In this document: positions 1-10,229 of the stretch, piece after piece | Layout of the letters: every line of letters starts with the position of its first letter | Numbering within the stretch: the first letter of the stretch is position 1 | Origin: Puffinus mauretanicus | Lineage: Eukaryota; Chordata; Aves; Procellariiformes; Procellariidae | Direction: 5' to 3' | Assembly: GCA_023333565.1 (NCBI GenBank) | Contig: JAJKFH010000520.1 | Coordinates: 780,742 to 844,741, forward strand | DNA length: 64,000 nucleotides | Notes under the pieces: generated by a model | The model's input: only the letters and a program-made list of their open reading frames with translations | Database searches by the model: none | What the model was told of the DNA's origin: nothing | Position numbers and translations under genes: made by a program

Positions 1-131
1 TGGACACTACTAAACACAGCCAGATGCAACCAGTGATCAAGAAATTAATCATAGAATCATAGAACCATTAAGGTTGGAAAAGACCTCTAAGATCATCAAG
101 TCCAACCACCAACCCAACACCACCATGCCCA

Positions 132-1202
132 CTACACCATGTCCCTAAGTGCCTCATCTACACGTCTTTTAAATACTTCCAGGCATGGTGACTCCACCAC
201 TTCCCTGGGCAGCCTGTTCCAAGGCCTGACCACTCTTTCAGTAAAGAAATTTCTCCTAATGTCCAGTCCAAACCTCCCCTGGAGCAACTTGAGGCCATTT
301 CCTCTAGTCCTATCGCTAGTTACTTGGGAGAAGAGACCAGCACGCACCTCGCTACAACCTCCCTTCAGGTAGTTGTAGAGCGCCATGAGGTCTCCCCTCA
401 GCCTCCTCTTCTCCAGGCTAAACAGTCCCAGTTCCCTCAGCCGCTCCTCATAAGGCTTGTGCTCCAGGCCCTTCACCAGCTTCGTTGCCCTTCTCTGGAC
501 ACGCTGCAGCACCTCCATGTCCTTCTTGTAGTGAGGGGCCCAAAACTGAACACAGTATTCGAGGTGCGGCCTCACCAGTGCCGAGTACAGGGGCACGATC
601 ACCTCCCTAGTCCTGCTGGCCACACTATTTCTGATACAGGCCAGGATGCCATTGGCCTTCTTGGCCACCTGGGCACACTGCCGGCTCATGTTCAGCCAGC
701 TGTCAGCCAGCACCCCCAGGTCCTTTTCCTCCGGGCAGCTTTCCAGCCACTCTTGCCCAAGCCTGTAGCGTTGCATGGGGTTGTTGTGGCCGAAGTGCAG
801 GACCCGGCACTTGGCCTTGTTGAACCTCATACAGTTGGCCTCAGCCCATCGATCCAGCCTGTCCAGGTCCCTCTGCAGAGCCTTCCTACCCTCCAGCAGA
901 TCAACACTGCCGCCCAGCTTGGTGTCAACTGCAAACTTACTGAGGGAGCACTCGATCCCCTCATCCAGATCGTTGATAAAGATATTGAACAGGACCGGCC
1001 CCAAAACTGAGCCCTGGGGAACACCGCTCATGACCGGCCACCAACTGGATTTAACTCCGTTGACCACAACTCTCTGGGCTTGGCCGTCCAGCCAGTTTTT
1101 TACCCAGCGAAGAGTGTACCTGCCTAGGCCGTGAGCCGCCAGCTTCTCTAGGAGAATGCTGCGGGAGACAGTGTCAAAGGCTTTACTGAAGTCCAGGTAG
1201 AC
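132..1202 (-). pseudogene. CR1 ORF2, C-terminal part: reverse transcriptase palm and thumb
   Basis: Second half of ORF2, open from the LTR junction at 1202 to a stop at 132. It begins [13 protein letters not shown], the RT block following DVVY of the upstream half, and joins in frame across one GTAGAC copy. Together the halves give about 930 codons counted from GTG 3215. Conserved blocks: [20 protein letters not shown], then [12 protein letters not shown]. The last is the RT catalytic box, normally FADD; here the first Asp codon is GTT (plus-strand 927-929), giving FAVD. This changes a metal-binding aspartate and should kill polymerase activity. The C-terminus ([27 protein letters not shown], ending ALRDMV) is typical of CR1 and complete. 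Confidence 0.93.
1197..1202. repeat. Target site duplication, left copy (GTAGAC)
   Basis: GTAGAC directly left of the LTR 5' TG, identical to 1485-1490. On the minus strand it reads GTCTAC, encoding the Val-Tyr of the RT block before DFSKAFD. Confidence 0.9.
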
Positions 1203-1484
1203 TGTGGAGACTCTGTATTAGAAGTGTTAAGTTTGTATAAAAGAAAATAGGTTTAGTAAGTTAAGATTTGTATTAGAAGTGCTAAGTTTGTATGCTGTTT
1301 TGTCATGTAGAATTGATCTTTGTGTTGTAGTGTAAATAATTTCTGTAGATTGTAGCGTTATATGATAAAAGAAGATAGTTAAGATGAATATTTGTTTGAC
1401 TAAAAGGAGAATGACCATACCCATATTGGGATTCGTCATTACTCTGGGTTCGCACTCCCACTCCGACCCTGAGTCACTCCGACA
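1203..1484 (+). mobile_element. Solo LTR (endogenous retrovirus) inserted in CR1 ORF2
   Basis: A 282-bp block that interrupts CR1 RT. It begins TGTGGAGACT and ends CTCCGACA, the TG...CA ends of a retroviral LTR, and is flanked by perfect 6-bp direct repeats GTAGAC at 1197-1202 and 1485-1490. The block is AT-rich except its last 60 bases, which look like a U5 end; this suggests plus orientation but is only an inference. No internal retroviral sequence is present, so it is a solo LTR left by recombination between two LTRs. Six-base duplications are typical of alpha/beta-retrovirus-like (ERVK-type) integrases. Family not identified. Confidence 0.9.
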
Positions 1485-1490
1485 GTAGAC
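1485..1490. repeat. Target site duplication, right copy (GTAGAC)
   Basis: GTAGAC directly right of the LTR terminal CA, identical to the left copy at 1197-1202. Confidence 0.9.
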
Positions 1491-3311
1491 CACATCCACT
1501 GCCTTTCTCTCATCCACGAGGCGGGTCACCTGGTCATAGAAGGAGATCAGGTTGGTCAAGCAGGACCTGCCTTCCATGAACCCGTGCTGGCTGGGCCTGA
1601 TCTCCTGGTTGTCCCGGACATGGCTCATGAGCGCCCTCAAAACAAACCGCTCCATGATCTTCCCCGGCACCGAGGTCAGGCTGACCGGCCTGTAGTTCCC
1701 CGGATCCTCCTTCCGGCCCTTCTTATAGATGGGCGTCACATTGGTGAGCTTCCAGTCGTCCGGGACCTCCCCAGTTAACCAGGACTGCTGGTAAATGATG
1801 GAGAGCGGCTCGGCAAGCTCCTCCGCCAGCTCCCTCAGTACCCTCGGGTGGATCCCATCCGGCCCTATAGACTTGTGAGCGTCCAGGTGGCGTAGCAGGT
1901 CATTAACTTCTTCCTCTTGGATTATGGGGGGTTTATCCTGCTCGCTGTCCCTGTCTTCCAGCTCAGGGAGCTGAGTACCCTGAGGATAACTGCTCTGACT
2001 ATTAAAGACTGAGGCAAAGAAGGCATTGAGTACCTCAGCCTTATCCTCGTCCTTGGTGGCAACGTTCCCCCCCGCATTCAATAAAGGATGGAGATTCTCC
2101 TTGGCTCTCCTTTTGTCATTAACATACTTATAAAAGCATGTTTTGTTATCTCTCACGACAGTGGCCAGGTTGAGTTCTAGCTGGGCTTTTGCCTTTCTAA
2201 TTTCCTCTCTGCACAACCTAATGAGATCCCTGTACTCTTCTTGAGTTGCCTGCCCCTTCTTCCAAAGGTCATAAACTCTCCTCTTTTTCCTGAGTCCCAG
2301 CCAGAGCTCCCCATTCAGCCAGGCCAGTCGTCTTCCCTGCCCGTTCTTCTTACGGCACATGGGGACAGCCCGCTCCTGCGCCTTTAAGACTTCCTTCCTG
2401 AAGAACGTCCAGCCTTCCTGGACCCCTTTGCTCTTCAGGACTGTCTCCCAAGGGACCCTTTCGACCAGTGTCCTGAGCAGGCCAAAGTCCGCCCTCCGGA
2501 AGTCCATGGTAGTGGTTTTGCTGCCCCCTCTATTTACTTCACTAAGTATTGAGTATTCTACCATTTCATGGTCGCTAAGCCCAAGCCGGCCTCCGACCAC
2601 CACATCTCCCACCAGTCCTTCTCTGTTTGTGAACAGCAGGTCAAGCGAGGCACCTCCCCTAGTGGGCTCGCTTACCAGCTGCATCAGGAAGTTATCCTCC
2701 ACACACTCCAGGAACCTCCTCGACTGTTTCCTCTCTGCCGTGTGGTATTTCCAGCAGACGTCCGGAAGGTTGAAGTCCCCCACAAGAACAAGGGTTAGTG
2801 ACTGTGAGACTTCTGCGAGCCTCTTGTAGAATATTTCATCTGCCTCCTTGTCCTGGCTAGGTGGTCTATAACAGACTCCCAGCAGGATGTCTGCCTTGTT
2901 GACCTTCCCCCTCATCCTCACCCACAAGCACTCGACCTCGTCATCACTACCATTGAGCTCTAGACAGTCGAAGCACTCCCTAACATACAGGGCTACCCCA
3001 CCGCCTCTCCTTCCTCGCCTGTCCCTTCTGAAGAGCTTATAGCCATCCATTGCAGCACTCCAATCATGAGACTCATCCCACCATGTTTCCATGATGGCAA
3101 CTAAGTCATAGCTACCTCGCTGCACAATGGCTTCCAGCTCCTCCTGTTTGCCGCCCATGCTGCGTGCATTGGTGTAGATGCACTTGAGCTGGGCTGCCGA
3201 TTTCTCCCCCGACACTGGCGTGCCGCCCCTAGGCTCTTCTCTAGTGAGCCTGGTTTTATCCCCTTCCCCCTTCGAACCTAGTTTAAAGCCCTCTCGATGA
3301 GCCCCGCCAAC
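1485..3311 (-). pseudogene. CR1 ORF2, N-terminal part: endonuclease and start of reverse transcriptase
   Basis: Minus-strand frame open from about 3311 (TGA at 3312-3314) down to the LTR junction at 1485. It overlaps the 3' end of ORF1 by about 30 bp, as usual in CR1; no convincing ATG is visible near the start. Counting from a GTG at 3215, the apurinic-like endonuclease domain fills residues 1-230, with TNARS (15-19), ETWW (43-46), GDFN (146-149) and the catalytic SDH (214-216). A linker follows, then RT fingers with GPDGIHPRVL and PIYKKGRKEDPGNYRPVSLT, ending at DVVY just before the LTR. Beyond 1485 the frame runs into LTR DNA to a stop at 1227; those last 86 or so residues are not CR1. No internal stop occurs over about 1.8 kb, so the insertion into this family is fairly recent. 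Confidence 0.92.
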
Positions 3312-4345
3312 TCATGCGCGAGAATCCTTTTCCCCCTGTGAGACAGCCGGACTCTGCCGTGTAAACCTCCCCGTGGTCAAAGAAGCCAAAATTCTGCCGA
3401 TGGCACCAGCCCCTGAGCCACGTGTTGATCCGATGAGTTTTCCTGATCCTTTCAGTATTCCTCCCTGCCACTAAAGGGATCGAGGAAAACACTACCTGTG
3501 CTCCCGATCCTCCCACCAGTCGCCCCAGTGCCCTGAAGTCCCTTTTGATCCCTTCGGGACTTCTCTCAGCAACCTCCTCACCACCAGCCTGTACAACCAG
3601 TAGCAGGTAGTAATTGGAGGCCTGCACGAGACTAGGGAGCTTCCTAGTAATGTCCTTCACCTGGGCCCCAGGGAGGCAGCAGACTTCCCTGTGGGATGGG
3701 TCTGGCTGACAAATTGGGCCCTCCGTCCCCCTCAGAAGGGAATCACCTACCACAATTACCCTCCTTTTTTTCTTAGCAGAGGCAGTCGTAATGCGTGGGG
3801 CTGGCTGCCTCGCCTCGGGCAACCCCCTGGATGGGCCTTCATCTGCGTCTTCGTTTGTCTGGTCCTCAAGATCCAGAGCCCCGTATCTGTTCTTTAAGGG
3901 CAACTGGGAAGGTTGAGGTGAGGGAGGCCGGGCGGGGGTTTGCCTGGCACCCCGAGTAGGGACCTGTGTCCATTCCCCTCCGTCGCCTGGGTCCCCTCCT
4001 TCTGCCTGGTGGCAAGAGGGCAGGGGTTCCTCTGCTTCTTGCGGAGCCTCCGTGTGCTGCCCTTGCCTCAGGGACGGTAGGGTGCGGCTGCACCAATCTA
4101 TCTCCCTCTCACACCCTGATACTCCTTAGCCTCTCCACTTCCTCCTTCAGCTCTGCCACCAGGCTGAGCAGATCATCCACCTGGTCGCAGCGCACACAGG
4201 CGTCGTCTCTGCTGCCCTCCTGCACAAGGGACAGGCTCAGGCACTCCCTGTAGCCGGAGACCTGGACAGATGTGTGTTTGCGTGGGGGCTCCGTCTGCGT
4301 TGCCACGTTTCTCCTGGCGATGGCTTTCAGCCGAGTGGATACCAT
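3278..4345 (-). pseudogene. CR1 ORF1 (Cys motif, coiled coil, SGNH-esterase-like domain), frameshifted
   Basis: CR1 ORF1 encodes an RNA-binding accessory protein with an esterase-like domain. It starts at ATG 4345 (MVSTRLKAIARRNVATQ). About 45 residues in comes a CVRC (CX2C) motif, followed by a short leucine-rich coiled coil (DDLLSLVAELKEEVERLRSI). Near 4115 the frame breaks at a TGA; the frame offset by one base resumes recognisable ORF1 sequence and stays open to about 3380. This part contains RRVIVVGDSLLRGTE, the serine block of SGNH hydrolases. Near 3350-3380 a second break, probably with a small deletion, removes the region that should hold the catalytic Asp-x-x-His. After it, another frame reads VRLSHRGKRI and on to the family's normal C-terminus and a TAG at 3278-3280. 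At least two frameshifts make it non-functional. Confidence 0.88.
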
Positions 4346-4575
4346 GGCAGGTCCTCTTCTGAGAGCGCGACCATGAGTTGAGCTGGCCTCTGGAGCCTGG
4401 AGGGGGGCTGTGCCCTGCCCACACGCCCTGCCCGCACAAACTGCTGTGCCACGCCCTTCTGATGCACCCCGCCCTGTTTGCCCGCCCTGGTCGCTCCGGA
4501 GCCCTTCGCTTCGGTGGCTTCCGAGGTTTGATATTCTGTTACCAATCGCCTGAGGTGCCCTGCCCTTTTTGGTGA
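4346..4575 (-). promoter_or_regulatory. CR1 5' UTR (probable internal promoter region)
   Basis: GC-rich sequence upstream of the ORF1 ATG at 4345, ending abruptly against AT-rich flanking DNA near 4575. In CR1 elements this region holds the internal RNA polymerase II promoter. Short open frames cross it but match nothing. The promoter role comes from knowledge of the family; no TATA box is visible. Confidence 0.55.
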
Positions 4576-7200
4576 CATTTGTATAACTATAAGTTAAGGT
4601 TGTGTATTCAGTACCATGGTTCTTTCACCTCATACCTCAGGCCACTTCACTGTGCAAAGCACAATGCAGAACTCAGTCTCTTTAATTCTTTTATAAAAGT
4701 TATAGTGTTATAGTGTCACCAAGAAGACATCATTCAATTTCCTAAGCGACAACACTATATATGTAAAAAAATAAAAACACTTGGAAGCAGTGTTGGGAGT
4801 AATCTTGAATAATCTCTTCTTTCTGTTTTCTTTGAGCATATTTTCCCACAGACAGTGACTCAGCTTCAGGTGCTCCTGAGAATACAGAGTCATTACCAAG
4901 CTTTGCAAATACCTGAATTTGCAGTTTCTGCAGCACAAAATTAAAACTGTAAGTAGTCATCAGAATTCCACAAAGGCAGAGAAAGGGCAGGCCACTGCTC
5001 CTTGCTAATGCCTCTTAAACTCTTGTTTAATATGAGATAAATAAATAAAAGTTTTGTAAAAGCAACAGTCACTGTCTCAGAGACAATAAATGACCTCTTG
5101 TACATTTTTCTGTGAGCTAGGGAATCTCCAGAAGGACAACTGAGTTTCAGTATGGTACTCTGAGAAGGTATGTTTTTGCTATCATTTTTTCAGGGGGAAC
5201 GTCCACAAATCCACAAGTCTATTTGCTTCTGGTTTTTATATAATATTCATTTTTCTGTAGTGAAGAAAAATAAAACCACAAAAAGTTGTGATTTTTTTTA
5301 ACATTTAATCAATGAAATGCACACCGTTTCAAGGAACTGTGTTCAAACCTTAGTCTTATTCTAAGGTATATACAAAACTTTTAGTGAAATATGCACCCGC
5401 TAGAAACCTATTCTGCAAATTATGCGAATGTAACGTCATAAGTTTCTGAGTTTCAAGACCCAACCATTAGGCAGAAAATAGATCCCTTAAACCAAACAGG
5501 ACGTGGACACAGCCTAAAATGTACTTAGCTAGAAATCTCTCTTACATGCTGCAGGAGCCATTTTGTTAACATTAGGAGGGGACCTGAAGCAGCTTGAAAG
5601 GGTAAGATTTCCATGTGGTTGTCTCCTATCTACTGATACCCTTATCTTTGCTTTCCCACAGTCCTTTCCCTACCACAATATTACATCACTTTTGAGAAGT
5701 GTGGGTCCATACCAGTCCTACTGTGTGCTCCTGTCAACTGCCGAGTAAGACCAGGTTTTGGTCTTTTTCTGCTTCATTTTCTAGTAAGTCTAGGACTGTG
5801 TTGTTATTGTGATAAAACCTCTGAAAAAGATATACAAAGTTAAATACAAAGTGTTACAGAACTTGAACACTGACTAGCAATTTACAGATAAAACCTATGG
5901 AAAACGGTATATGATTTATGGGATCATTTTTCTTTCTCGCTTCCTGGATCACTTTGTAAATAGTGTACACAAAACAGAACAACTTTAATAGCAAAGAGAC
6001 TTGCCTCTGAAACTTCCTTGGCTACAACTGTTCACTAGGAAATTTATGTCTCTCAGGTGGAGGATGATACTAAACCTTCATCTTCCAGAAAAGGACACAG
6101 CAGAGTGGGCAAAAGGCTCTTCCTTTTCTGAAGGGGCAAAGGTGCCTTCATGTGGCACTTCAGGACTTCAGGAGGACACTGCTCAGCAGGGAATACTAGG
6201 TGCAGAGAAGCATTTCTTCAAGATTATATTCGGCATCTAACCCTGAGGGCTTATTCCCAGATTTCCTTCTTAATACTTCAGGGTTATTTTGATATAGGAA
6301 GTACTGCACTGGGTTACGGGAGAGGCATTGTAAGAATTCCTGAGGTTCATTCCAGGGTAGATGAAGTTTTCATTGATTTTCTAGCTTACGTATAGATAGA
6401 GCATTGTCACTTTGCTTTCTCCTGCTTCTCCATGGCATATCACTTGTTAATCAGTGTAGAGAAGAACCGAGAATCAGGTTTCTGATTTCCTTTAAGCAGA
6501 CAGATGTCTCTAAGGGAAGTATTGCAGTCATATGCCATTTAGAAACTGCTTTCATCTACACCTAGTCTTTTACATTTTACAAAGATGCATGCATGGAGTC
6601 TGCAAAAGAAAAATAACTGAGTTTGCTAATCATAATGACTAGGTGAATCACAGACACAAGCTGAGCTGAGCAGCAAAATAAACTAAAATTAGCAACAGCA
6701 TGCCCCTGGCCTAGGGCAACATCCAGCTGATGAACAGAGGCAGCTGGGACTTCATCCTCTCTCTGCATTCTCATATAATAGTACAGACAACATCCACCTT
6801 CTGGAGCACCTGCACCGTCATTTCTATGTGATTTTGCTTCTTTGTGGTCCCAGTCCGCCTGCCCGGATGTATTCATCAGGAGATCATACAAATATCAGGA
6901 GAAAGAGAGTAGTGGAATAGCTGTTATTACATGTATTGCTGATAATCCACCTACAGCCCTTGCATTTGCTCTTCACAGAATCTATAGAGGCATTTCAAAG
7001 GCTCTATATAGCCATGTTTTGATTCATCAGCTCCCCATCAGCTTTTCATGCTTTTCTTTCTTGCTACAGGTTAACACTCTCCCTCTCTTGGCTGTAAATG
7101 CCGCAACATAGCTTTTTATAAACTAATCAATATTTAATCATTGTAATACTTTGGAGGTTAAGAGAGGTTCAGACATGGAAATTATATTGCACTTTCCTGA
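4576..7200. other. AT-rich non-coding DNA, nothing recognised
   Basis: No gene or repeat recognised. Scattered short open frames (for example 6577-6891 minus, 104 codons) have low-complexity or anonymous composition and no family motif. Confidence 0.6.
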
Positions 7201-7350
7201 TACTGAAAAGACTTCGACTCTGTGGGATTAATAAATCATATTATTCCCATTATAACAAGGAATCCAAATTACATGTAGGCTATGTGAATTACCCAAGGTT
7301 ATACAATGCATCAGTAGCAGATCAAAGAACCAGATTGGCAAGAACCTGTC
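7200..7350 (+). repeat. MIR-like SINE remnant
   Basis: Contains the order of landmarks typical of MIR SINEs: a TTATTCCCATTATAACAAGG-like block, then GTGAATTACCCAAGGTTATA, then CAGTAGCAGA. These correspond to the family's segments for counts of 'cccattttacagatg', 'gacttgcccaaggtcaca' and 'agtggcagag'. Strongly decayed; recognised by eye only, with uncertain ends. Confidence 0.5.
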
Positions 7351-9508
7351 CTGCAGGTTATTCTCATTGAATTAGACCAATCCTCTGTGTGTGTATGTTT
7401 CAAGGGATATAATCTCAGATATAAACTGTTACTGTGAGCTGGCTATTCCTTCGCAGCCCATTCATACCCCTCTGCATTTTTCTCCATTTAATATGACCTA
7501 GTTCATCATATTAATTAAGATGAAGAGCTGGAAGCACTCAGAGAAGAAGTATGTTAATCCTGCTGTGCATGAACTAATCAAGTAATGGTGAGCAGCTGGT
7601 CAAATGACCAGAATTCAACTGACGCTACTGTCACCAAGTGTCTAATGCTGAAGAAGCAGCATGGAGTCCCTAGAAGTAAAAATGAGTATGTCAGTAGCAG
7701 AAAAACTCACTAGCCTGACAAATGGAAAATTTTTTCACTCCATAAAAATTATTGTCTTAGAGATGATATATACAGGTCATCCTCTTATCTTGGAACGGTA
7801 GTTCTAAGCTAATGCCTTCCAAGTATGTTGGCCAAAAGACATGCATCCAGTTTTCACCTCTGCCTTATCTTTTCCTTGAGGTTCCCTGAGCATCTCGATC
7901 TCAAGGGAAAATTAGGAGCCTAAACAGAAATTAGGTACCTTTCTTTGTGGATGTCAGCCTTAGCCACAACCCAGGAAAGCTGTTTTACTGATTCCATATA
8001 TGGCTTGGCTATGGTTAGCATCAATCACCTCTCAACTTAGGTTTCCAGAGCAGGAAAAACCATTTAGCTCCTCCACCAAACCAAATGTCATTACTAACCC
8101 ACAAACTGTGTATTGACAACTAAGATACTCCTCGTGTGTTGCAGTTCATGGTTTTCAATACATGAAGCATAGTTTTAGCATGCACCTGCTATCTCTCTTC
8201 TTTTCGCTTGGTCTAAGACTAGTTTCATCCAGTGAGCACCTTACAAAAGAGATACCAACATTTATTTCTCCAGTCTTTTGGAGACATATATTTCTTTTTC
8301 AAAGCTTGACTGAAAATAAAAGTAAATAATTACCAGATAAATGTACAAGTTTGTTTATATTTCTCCTTTTCATCTTGCCATCAGTTCATGAATAAATAGA
8401 AAGAATATTTTCTAGGAAATGCTTAAAGAAACTGATTATTTAGATATATATACGAAGTCTCTAGCTGCAGTGACAAGAAGGCAGGGGCTATACAGCTGTG
8501 AAGGTTTATTCAGGAACAAAACCTTCACGAAAGCTTTCCTGAATAGCTATGAAAAATAAAGTGAGTGTGCAGGAGGAAAAAAGAGAACATTAAGACACAA
8601 ATTCTCTTCAAGAATTTATTTCAGTAGGTTTCTCTGCCTCCTCCTTATTAGAAAATGTTGTACTATCTGAAATCTACTGCTTCCCTCAAGGAACAGAATT
8701 CCAAAGTGATTCTGCTGCAGGATGAAAGTATTTAACATGCTGGTTAGAGCACTCACTTCTTTGCATTGATTTGAAATGATGTATTAATGCTACTACACAA
8801 CAAATTACATAGGGTTATTTAGGGTTAAGGTTACACTGTCTCCTAGGACAATAATTAACTAGTCAAAAAAACAGCTTTTGTTCTCGTCTTACTTAGTCTC
8901 ATCTTCCTTTTTATAGCAAGACCCCTCTCCCTCTTTCAATTATCTGTGCACACCGTTTGCTGTTGGTGCATAGCTTTCCTAACACATCCAGCACTTTGCT
9001 CAGTATGTTTTCTCTCTAGATTTTTTAACACTATGGAATTAGTTGAAGGGGGCAAGGAGCCCTTTATGTCCATTATTTGGACATTTTCAAAGGTGCCATT
9101 CGCACCCTCTTTGATTTTTTTTTTTTCTCACAGAAATGCGTTTAACGGCTCTAAAGCAATTGGACTGTCCTACTAAATGGTATCTCCTTTAGGTTGCAAA
9201 CAACTCAGAAAAGTTACTGCATTTGTATGATACCTACACAATGCAGTAACCATCCTGGATCAGTTTCTTAAAATCTTTCCCAGGAGTTTCCTTTGAGCAT
9301 TTTGGAATTGTTTATTTTATATGAAAAGTTCACAGAATAAGATTTAGGAGGAACAGGAAGTCCAGTGGGAGTGAAGACCATCACTGAAAATTGAATGAGG
9401 TGAAATATTGTTGTTTTCTATTTTGCTCATGCCTTTGCAGCACAGTTGCAAGCACCCAAATATTTTCCAGCATTATTGTATCCAGGAAAATGAAACTGTT
9501 GAATGTAC
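7351..9508. other. AT-rich non-coding DNA, nothing recognised
   Basis: No gene or clear repeat. Long poly-T near 9115-9125. No open frame here shows a protein family signature. Confidence 0.6.
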
Positions 9509-9712
9509 TGCATTTTGTGGATGTCCCATCACTGGAAGTATTCAAAGTCAGTGTTAGCAATGCCCCATCATTAGAAGTGTTCAAAGTCAGGTTGGACTGA
9601 GTAACCTGATATAGTAAAAGATGTCCCTGTCCGTGGCCGGCAAGTTGGACTAGATCATCTTTAAAGGTCCCTTCCAACCCAAACCATTCTATGATTCTAT
9701 GATTCTATGATT
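9509..9712 (+). mobile_element. CR1 LINE, 5'-truncated 3' end
   Basis: About 200 bp of a plus-strand CR1 tail: a stretch reading CCCATCACTGGAAGT, then GGTCCCTTCCAACCC, then three terminal units of the ATTCTATG type ending near 9712. This is the usual product of incomplete CR1 reverse transcription. It carries a local tandem duplication of 31 bp (9521-9551 and 9560-9590, 4 mismatches, offset 39). Confidence 0.9.
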
Positions 9713-10160
9713 TTGCCATCCAAAACCCGAGCTGCAATATTCATATAAGAATAATTCTGACAATTCCTTGTTGTCATGTCTTCTCTCTCAAGCATGGACA
9801 AAAACAAGTTGAAGAGTGAAAAAACAACAATACAGCTACTAAAAAATAAAAAAATCTGCTAAATGCCTTGAATCTCATGAACATTTATCTTCCCTCTCCC
9901 CTCTCATCTGTGCCTTTTTTTTTTTCCCAAGACCAGAGGACAACTTCCTTCTCGTAACAATGCTGATCTTTTTAAAATTTGCTAAGGATGTTCTTAAATC
10001 ACAGATGCTGAAAATATTCGCTAAATCCTTCCCAACTAGAAAAAAAGCAGTATTGTTTCTGCAAAGCTCAAGTGTCTTATATGTAATGCATTCTTATCAA
10101 CATTACTGTAGTCCACTACAGATGAAAAGTTGTTTTGGAAGATACTGAAAAATGTGCTGC
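9713..10160. other. AT-rich non-coding DNA, nothing recognised
   Basis: Short spacer between two CR1-type tails; short anonymous open frames only. Confidence 0.6.
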
Positions 10161-10229
10161 CTAGACAGCAGGGACTGGATTGATTGACCTGGGAGGTCTT
10201 ACTCAGTCTAACATCCTCCATTCCTATGG
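10160..10229 (+). repeat. Possible old CR1 3' end
   Basis: Reads GGATTGATTGACCTGGGAGG followed by CTAACATCCTCCATTCCTATG, resembling a decayed CR1 tail (normally '...gatgatctc..aggtcccttcca...attctatg'). Short and diverged. Confidence 0.4.

Larger units (their letters stand above)
48..4575 (-). mobile_element. CR1 LINE retrotransposon, nearly full length, interrupted by a solo LTR
   Basis: A non-LTR retrotransposon read on the minus strand. From right to left it has a GC-rich 5' UTR (about 4346-4575), ORF1 (4345 down to 3278), ORF2 (about 3311 down to 132) and a short 3' UTR ending near 48 in octamer repeats of the ATTCTATG type (seen on the plus strand as atcatagaatcatag). This 3' end, rather than poly(A), is the hallmark of avian CR1. 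Without the 282-bp LTR at 1203-1484 the element is about 4.2 kb, close to the usual full length of about 4.5 kb; most avian CR1 copies are short 5'-truncated tails. The exact 5' boundary is inferred from the drop in GC content near 4575. It is dead: frameshifts in ORF1, an LTR in ORF2 and a changed RT catalytic residue. Confidence 0.95.

Noticed and set aside
324..1010. A 228-codon plus-strand open frame inside the CR1.
   Set aside because: It is the reverse shadow of the RT coding sequence; all conserved motifs are on the minus strand.
1227..1484. The apparent C-terminal 86 residues of the ORF2 frame.
   Set aside because: This part is translated LTR sequence after the insertion point at 1485; it is not part of any CR1 protein.
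8740..8765. TGGTTAGAGCACTCACTTC, resembling the head of a tRNA-like SINE.
   Set aside because: Only about 20 bases match and no B box or SINE body follows.
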